Shown here piece after piece: positions 60,031 through 64,000 of a DNA stretch of 64,000 nucleotides (positions are counted from its first letter, which is position 1; the number at the start of each line of letters is the position of its first letter). Origin of the DNA: Cytophagales bacterium (GTDB taxonomy: Bacteria > Bacteroidota > Bacteroidia > Cytophagales > Cyclobacteriaceae); assembly GCA_017303795.1 (NCBI GenBank), contig JAFLBR010000008.1, forward strand, positions 146,169-210,168. Direction: 5' to 3'. Both the position numbers and the translations under genes were made by a program. The notes beneath the pieces were generated by a model. That model made no database searches, was not told where the DNA came from, and saw only the letters and a list, made by a program, of their open reading frames with translations.

Positions 60031-60063
60031 CAGCCCTTTAAGAAATTTTAGAATTCAAAAGAT

Positions 60064-60225
60064 ATGAAACGCACATTCCAACCTTCGCGCAAGAAAAGAA
60101 CAAATAAGCACGGCTTCCGCGAGCGCATGGCTACTGCTAATGGCCGCAGAGTATTGGCTTCACGCAGAGCGAAAGGCCGTAAAAAGCTAACTGTATCTGA
60201 CGAAGGTACACCTAAGACCCGTTAA
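60064..60225 (+). CDS. rpmH: 50S ribosomal protein L34
   Basis: A 53-residue, very basic protein: [20 protein letters not shown], then a run [20 protein letters not shown] and KKLTV near the end. This is L34 with a short acidic extension (SDEGTPKTR), as in Bacteroidota. It lies directly before rnpA, the classical rpmH-rnpA pair, and is preceded by its own promoter. Confidence 0.98.
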   Translation: MKRTFQPSRKKRTNKHGFRERMATANGRRVLASRRAKGRKKLTVSDEGTPKTR

Positions 60226-60275
60226 TAACCGGTTTTTGCGCCTCTTGACGGAGGCGTTCAAACTAAATTTATAGA

Positions 60276-60707
60276 ATGAAAAATTCAGAGCGAGAGTCAC
60301 CCCTCTCCTTTGGAGATGGGCAGGGGGTGAGGCACACATTCAAAAAGTCCGAAAGACTTTCAAAAGAAAAATGGATTCAGGAACTCTTCGAAAAGGGTTC
60401 CTCTTTTTATTTATACCCATTCAAAGTTATTCATCAACCGCATCCAGACCCCACGCTTCCGCATCAGGTTCTGATTACAGTCTCAAGTAGGCAATTTAAA
60501 AAAGCAGTTGATCGTAACCTGATTAAGCGCAGAATCCGCGAAGCGTATCGCATACAGAAGCACGTGCTTACAATAAAACCAACCATAGTCTTTGCCATCA
60601 TTTATACCGCAAAAGAGATTCTGCCTTTCGCAGAAATGAAGGCCAAAATTTTGATAGCATTAACCAAACTCAATAACTTCTCTGCTCCAGTACGGGGTGA
60701 GGCTTAA
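60276..60707 (+). CDS. rnpA: Ribonuclease P protein component
   Basis: A 143-residue frame. From residue 18 on it follows RnpA: RHTFKKSERLSKEKWIQELF, VIHQP strand region, the family signature RNLIKRRIREAYR, and a C-terminal helix. It helps RNase P RNA to cut tRNA 5' ends. The ATG at 60276 is the first after rpmH, but residues 8-20 are encoded by a dispersed repeat, and GTG 60327 would start exactly where the family does (VRHTFKKSERL). The last ten residues (SAPVRGEA) and the stop also come from a second repeat copy. Both ends are thus remodelled by repeats. Confidence 0.9.
   Translation: MKNSERESPLSFGDGQGVRHTFKKSERLSKEKWIQELFEKGSSFYLYPFKVIHQPHPDPTLPHQVLITVSSRQFKKAVDRNLIKRRIREAYRIQKHVLTIKPTIVFAIIYTAKEILPFAEMKAKILIALTKLNNFSAPVRGEA
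60300..60333. repeat. Dispersed palindromic repeat, copy B (inside rnpA 5' end)
   Basis: CCCCTCTCCTTTGGAGATGG (first part) and GGGGGTGAGGC. The first part matches copy A at 51178 with few changes. The GTG of the GGGGTGAGG core can be the start codon of rnpA. Confidence 0.75.
60681..60707. repeat. Dispersed palindromic repeat, copy C (rnpA 3' end)
   Basis: TCTGCTCCAG with GGGGTGAGGCTTAA; the second part is identical to copy A (51196-51209), and its TAA is the rnpA stop codon. Confidence 0.7.
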
Positions 60708-60766
60708 GTCAGGCGTTCGGCTTTTATCGAAAAAATTAAGACCTTCGATCCTTCTTATTTCTTTTA

Positions 60767-60792
60767 TGCGCCTTGGCGGTCTTAGCGTGAAA
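60767..60792. repeat. Half copy of the 35598 repeat family
   Basis: GCGCCTTGGCGGTCTTAGCG followed by TGAAA; matches the right arm of the repeat at 35634-35654 with small changes. It ends about 15 bases before the S41 peptidase ATG. Confidence 0.55.
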
Positions 60793-60806
60793 TTTAAACG
60801 GTCGGT

Positions 60807-62450
60807 ATGAAGCGATTGAAAATTATAAGTGTATTACTGGTAGTAGTTGCGATTGTAGCCTTTACGGTGCCGTCCGAAAAGTATTTCGACATCGCCAAGA
60901 GCCTCGACATTTTTGCTACGCTTTTTAAAGAAGTAAACGCTTATTACGTGGATGACGTAAATCCAAAAAAACTGGTTGAAACCGGAATTAACGGAATGCT
61001 TAACCAGCTTGATCCGTACACGGATTACATTCCTGAAGAAGACCTCGAAGCATTCAGCATTCAAACTACTGGCCAGTATGCCGGAGTGGGCGCGTTGATC
61101 GGCATCGTAAATAAAAAAACAGTTATTACAAATCCTTATGTTGGGTTTCCGGCACATCGCGGTGGTCTGCGCGTAGGCGATGAAATTATTTCGGTGAGTG
61201 GCCAGAACGTGCAAGGCAAACCTACTTCCGATGTGAGCTCCTTGTTAAAAGGAAAACCCAATACCGAAGTAGTAATGGAAGTAAAACGACCTGGCGAAAA
61301 AAATCTGCTCAGTTTTAAACTTATCCGCGAGAAAATAAAAATCTCTAACATCACATATCGCGAAATGATCGATAATGAGTTAGGCTATATTAAGTTAGAT
61401 GAGTTTACACCCGGTGCAGCAAAGGAAGTGGAAGCTGCGGTAACTGAATTTAAAAAACAAGGCGCAAAAAAATTGGTACTTGATTTACGCGACAATCTGG
61501 GCGGCTCGCTTTACGAAGCAGTTAACATTGTAAACCTTTTTATACCCAAAGGTAAAGAAGTAGTGTCCACCAAGGGCAAAGTAGAAGATTGGAATAAAAC
61601 GTACACCACACTTAATAATCCACTCGATACCGAGATACCTTTAGTAGTACTTACGAGTGGCAGTAGTGCCTCAGCAAGCGAAATTGTGGCTGGTTCTCTT
61701 CAAGATTATGATCGCGCGGTTTTAATCGGGCAAAAAACTTTTGGTAAAGGATTAGTTCAAACTACACGCCAGTTGGCTTACAATGCGCAACTTAAAGTAA
61801 CTACGGCAAAGTACTATATCCCTAGTGGCCGGTGCATTCAGGCTATAGATTATGAACATCGTAAGAGCGATGGCACAGTTTCAAAATTTGCCGATTCGCT
61901 TAAGCGCGAGTTTAAAACCAAAGGTGGTCGTAAAGTTTATGATGGTGCCGGTCTCGATCCGGACGTTCCGGTTGAAGCCACTACGTTTAGTTCAGCCGTA
62001 ATTGAATTGGTGAATTCGGGTTTTGTGTTTGAGTATGCAACTAAGTATTGCAGCGAACATCCCAATCCGGCATCTATGAAAAATTTCAGACTTTCTGATC
62101 AGGAGTATCAAAAATTTACAACATGGGTTGCAGAACAAAAATTTACTTATGCGACCGAACTCGATCAAAAAGCGGATGAGTTAATTGCATCGGCAAAACG
62201 CGAGAAGTATTATGACGAGCTGCAATCTCAATTCAATGAATTAAAAACACGTATCGATCAAAATAAAAACACCGCACTCGCAAGGAACAAACCTGAACTC
62301 TCACGCATCCTGGAACAGGAGATTGCATTTCATTATCAATTGGCTAAAGGTCAGGTTGAAGTAATGCTCGATCGCGATCCGGAACTTGGACAGGCGCACA
62401 AAGTATTGTCTGAAGCTGGGGTTTATCGCAAAATTCTTTCGGCAAACTAA
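60807..62450 (+). CDS. S41-family C-terminal processing peptidase
   Basis: A 547-residue periplasmic peptidase with an N-terminal hydrophobic segment (about 5-22, probably an uncleaved anchor). A PDZ domain covers about 85-170 (GVGALIGIVNKKTVITNPYV, then AHRGGLRVGDEIISVSGQNV). The serine-lysine dyad is in LTSGSSASASEIVAGSLQDY and IGQKTFGKGLVQTT. The C-terminal third is helical. It trims C-termini of exported proteins. Its stop shares one base with the tsaB start (TAATG), so the two are cotranscribed. Confidence 0.92.
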   Translation: MKRLKIISVLLVVVAIVAFTVPSEKYFDIAKSLDIFATLFKEVNAYYVDDVNPKKLVETGINGMLNQLDPYTDYIPEEDLEAFSIQTTGQYAGVGALIGIVNKKTVITNPYVGFPAHRGGLRVGDEIISVSGQNVQGKPTSDVSSLLKGKPNTEVVMEVKRPGEKNLLSFKLIREKIKISNITYREMIDNELGYIKLDEFTPGAAKEVEAAVTEFKKQGAKKLVLDLRDNLGGSLYEAVNIVNLFIPKGKEVVSTKGKVEDWNKTYTTLNNPLDTEIPLVVLTSGSSASASEIVAGSLQDYDRAVLIGQKTFGKGLVQTTRQLAYNAQLKVTTAKYYIPSGRCIQAIDYEHRKSDGTVSKFADSLKREFKTKGGRKVYDGAGLDPDVPVEATTFSSAVIELVNSGFVFEYATKYCSEHPNPASMKNFRLSDQEYQKFTTWVAEQKFTYATELDQKADELIASAKREKYYDELQSQFNELKTRIDQNKNTALARNKPELSRILEQEIAFHYQLAKGQVEVMLDRDPELGQAHKVLSEAGVYRKILSAN

Positions 62451-63133
62451 TGATGCGTTTACTCAGCATTGAAACTTCTACACAGGTTTGCTCGGTAGCT
62501 ATTCATCAGCAAGGTGAATTGATAGCTTTTCGCGAATTGCGTGAGCCGCGCTCGGCCGCATCGCAGTTAGCACCCATGATTGATGCAATTATGATTGAGT
62601 CAAATACGCAACCAACTATGCTTGGTGCAGTAGTAGTAGCTGCCGGTCCAGGTTCCTATACAGGTCTGCGTATTGGAGTGGCCACTGCAAAAGGAATTTG
62701 TTTCGCATTAAATCTTCCGTTTATTGCCGTTAACACATTAGACTTAGTAGCGCAGCAAGGCAAGGAATTAATAAGCAATAAAGCATCATTGCTTTGCCCT
62801 ATGTTAGACGCACGTAGAATGGAAGTGTATTGTAAGTTAGTAGATTTTAATTTGGATGAAGTGGAACCTACGCAAGCAAAGATTATTGAGGCCACAAGTT
62901 TTAATGAGTATCTGGAAAAAAATCCGATTTACTTTATTGGTGAAGGGGCAACCAAGTGCAGAGAGATAATTGCGCACACAAATGCAAACTTTTTAGATGA
63001 TGTAGTTCCAAATGCTGCTCACTTAGGCAAAATGGGCTATCGTAAATGGATGCAGCAGGATTTTGAGGATACGGCCACCTTCGAACCATTTTATTTAAAA
63101 GATTTTCTGATCCGCAAACCAACGGCTTCATAA
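62450..63133 (+). CDS. tsaB: tRNA threonylcarbamoyladenosine biosynthesis protein TsaB
   Basis: A 227-residue actin-like protein of the TsaB family, partner of TsaD and TsaE in making t6A at position 37 of ANN-decoding tRNAs. Marks are LLSIETSTQVCSVAI (phosphate-1-like), AAGPGSYTGLRIGVATAKGI (the best family signature) and MLDARRMEVYCKLV. It overlaps the S41 stop by one base; ATG 62453 is an alternative start. A DUF2480 gene follows 16 bases later. Confidence 0.95.
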   Translation: MMRLLSIETSTQVCSVAIHQQGELIAFRELREPRSAASQLAPMIDAIMIESNTQPTMLGAVVVAAGPGSYTGLRIGVATAKGICFALNLPFIAVNTLDLVAQQGKELISNKASLLCPMLDARRMEVYCKLVDFNLDEVEPTQAKIIEATSFNEYLEKNPIYFIGEGATKCREIIAHTNANFLDDVVPNAAHLGKMGYRKWMQQDFEDTATFEPFYLKDFLIRKPTAS

Positions 63134-63149
63134 TAGTGTTGAGTATTCA

Positions 63150-63662
63150 ATGGAAAACGAAATAGTAAATAGAGTAAGCAATAGTCAATTGGTAACGTTC
63201 GATCTGGAAGAACTTTACACACCAGGCGAACGCATCGTGTTTGATATAAAGCATTTACTCTTTCAGGAACTGATCTTGCGCGAAAAAGACTTTCGTGATT
63301 TTATTAAAGACCACAATTGGGTCCAGTATCAGAATAAGTTTGTAGCTATAACATGTTCAGTTGATGCAATTGTACCAACCTGGGCTTATATGCTTTTGGT
63401 TTCGGCACTTCAACCCTATGCACAGCAAATTGTGTTTGGTTCTTTACAGGATTTAGAAGCTCGTTTGTTTGAACAAACCCTTAATAATATTGATTGGCAA
63501 AAGTTCGCCAATACTAAAGTGGTAATAAAGGGTTGTAGCAAAGTCGAAGTGCCAGTTTCAATCTATGTCGAGGCCACAAATAAGCTTCGGCAAGTGGCTC
63601 AAAGCATCATGTATGGCGAACCTTGCAGTACAGTTCCAATTTTTAAAAGAAAAACCACCTGA
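63150..63662 (+). CDS. DUF2480-family protein
   Basis: A 170-residue cytoplasmic protein found almost only in Bacteroidota. Marks are NRVSNSQLVTFDLEELY, PGERIVFDIKHLLFQELILR, KDHNWVQYQNKFVAITCSVD, DAIVPTWAYMLLVSAL and VVIKGCSKVEVPVSIYVEA. There is no signal peptide. The function is unknown; its place right after tsaB is common in the group. About 80 bases after its stop an rRNA promoter begins. Confidence 0.9.
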   Translation: MENEIVNRVSNSQLVTFDLEELYTPGERIVFDIKHLLFQELILREKDFRDFIKDHNWVQYQNKFVAITCSVDAIVPTWAYMLLVSALQPYAQQIVFGSLQDLEARLFEQTLNNIDWQKFANTKVVIKGCSKVEVPVSIYVEATNKLRQVAQSIMYGEPCSTVPIFKRKTT

Positions 63663-63740
63663 TTCCAATTCTGATTATCAATCAGTTAGCCTGAATAAAC
63701 CAAAAAAGGCCATTTTTTGTAAAAAATCTTCATTGCAACA

Positions 63741-63771
63741 CTTGCAGATACACACTCAAAGGCTACCTTTG
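63741..63771 (+). promoter_or_regulatory. Promoter of an rRNA operon
   Basis: CTTG (63741-63744), 19 bases, then TACCTTTG (63764-63771), the same -7 box as the tRNA-Val promoter. The position before a long untranslated leader with a boxA-like element is typical of Bacteroidota rrn operons. Confidence 0.75.
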
Positions 63772-64000
63772 CACTCCCTTTTGAACGGAAAAGGGCTTTT
63801 GGTTTGAGAATTCGAAAGGTTTTATAACCACTTCTGTTAGAGAACAACAACATGGATTGTTGAAAATTCTGACAATCGTTCTTTGAATGAATGTAGATTG
63901 ATAGCGGACCCGGATAATGCCGATGGAGGTATTATCCGAGTTAATTTCTTTAAGAATTGATGCAGCGATGCATTAATGGACAAAACGATTAATGAGGACC
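63772..64000 (+). ncRNA. Leader of an rRNA operon (16S gene beyond the window)
   Basis: An untranslated stretch with CGTTCTTTGAATGA (63877-63890), which resembles a boxA antitermination signal. An 11-base stem, CGGATAATGCC with GGTATTATCCG (63911-63938), is followed by an A/T-rich tail to the window edge. No 16S sequence is reached, so this is inferred from layout. Confidence 0.6.

Noticed and set aside
63772-64000. Start of the 16S gene inside the window
   Set aside because: No 16S 5' sequence is reached before the edge; only leader features are visible.

Overview
The window comes from a Bacteroidota chromosome, probably a Cytophagales-type bacterium, although order and genus cannot be fixed from sequence alone. 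Supporting signs are the Bacteroidota promoter pattern (TTTG or TTG, 19-21 bases, TAnnTTTG) before tRNA-Val, the glutaminyl cyclase gene, one toxin-antitoxin pair and the rRNA leader. A type IX secretion sorting tail, a GLPGLI protein, a DUF2480 protein, an OmpL-like porin and many lipoproteins with Cys lipoboxes point the same way. No phage, insertion sequence or CRISPR array is visible.

Layout. 1-1133 holds the start of an AsmA-family gene, a decayed GIY-YIG nuclease gene ending in a tRNA-Val-like remnant, and an intact tRNA-Val. 1183-6727 is mixed metabolism: DJ-1/PfpI, YciI-like, alpha/beta hydrolase, SDR, YdeI-like, ClC channel, MarR. 7081-10925 is a nitrogen-assimilation block: ammonium transporter, OmpL-like porin, type II glutamine synthetase. 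11289-14794 has small secreted or stress proteins, an HD hydrolase, a gene whose start looks frameshifted, and a toxin-antitoxin pair next to an ABC-permease remnant. 14808-27648 carries an FtsX/MacB permease, a 58-residue PspC gene, a TPR/transglutaminase-like protein, glutaminyl cyclase, a PqqB-like hydrolase, a PIF1-like helicase and an AAA ATPase. 27689-34749 has a truncated globin behind a ParE-type module, a phosphatase, a GH63-like glucosidase and a YWKNG-repeat lipoprotein.

34971-39747 reads as an electrophile/quinone-stress block: MhqD- and MhqO-like proteins divergent from pirin, nitroreductase, OsmC, a COG2085 oxidoreductase and a CDGSH iron-sulfur protein. 39827-48000 holds a secreted sugar dehydrogenase with a T9SS tail, a cupin, a nucleotide phosphodiesterase, VapBC, trehalase behind a second ParE-type module, and an MFS transporter. 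48039-54057 is a two-component system divergent from a GLPGLI gene and an outer-membrane beta-barrel gene. The rest is largely housekeeping: glycerophosphodiesterase, adenosine-kinase-like PfkB, two M16 peptidases, rpmH, rnpA, S41 peptidase, tsaB, DUF2480, then the promoter and leader of an rRNA operon whose 16S gene would lie past the right edge.

The most unusual features are (i) the GIY-YIG/tRNA-Val composite, (ii) dispersed palindromic repeats that supply coding sequence at both ends of rnpA and at the start of the adenosine-kinase-like gene, (iii) evenly phased TTAACC repeats between the two-component system and its likely targets, and (iv) four toxin-antitoxin modules, two of which share an antitoxin N-terminus and sit 3-13 bases upstream of unrelated metabolic genes.
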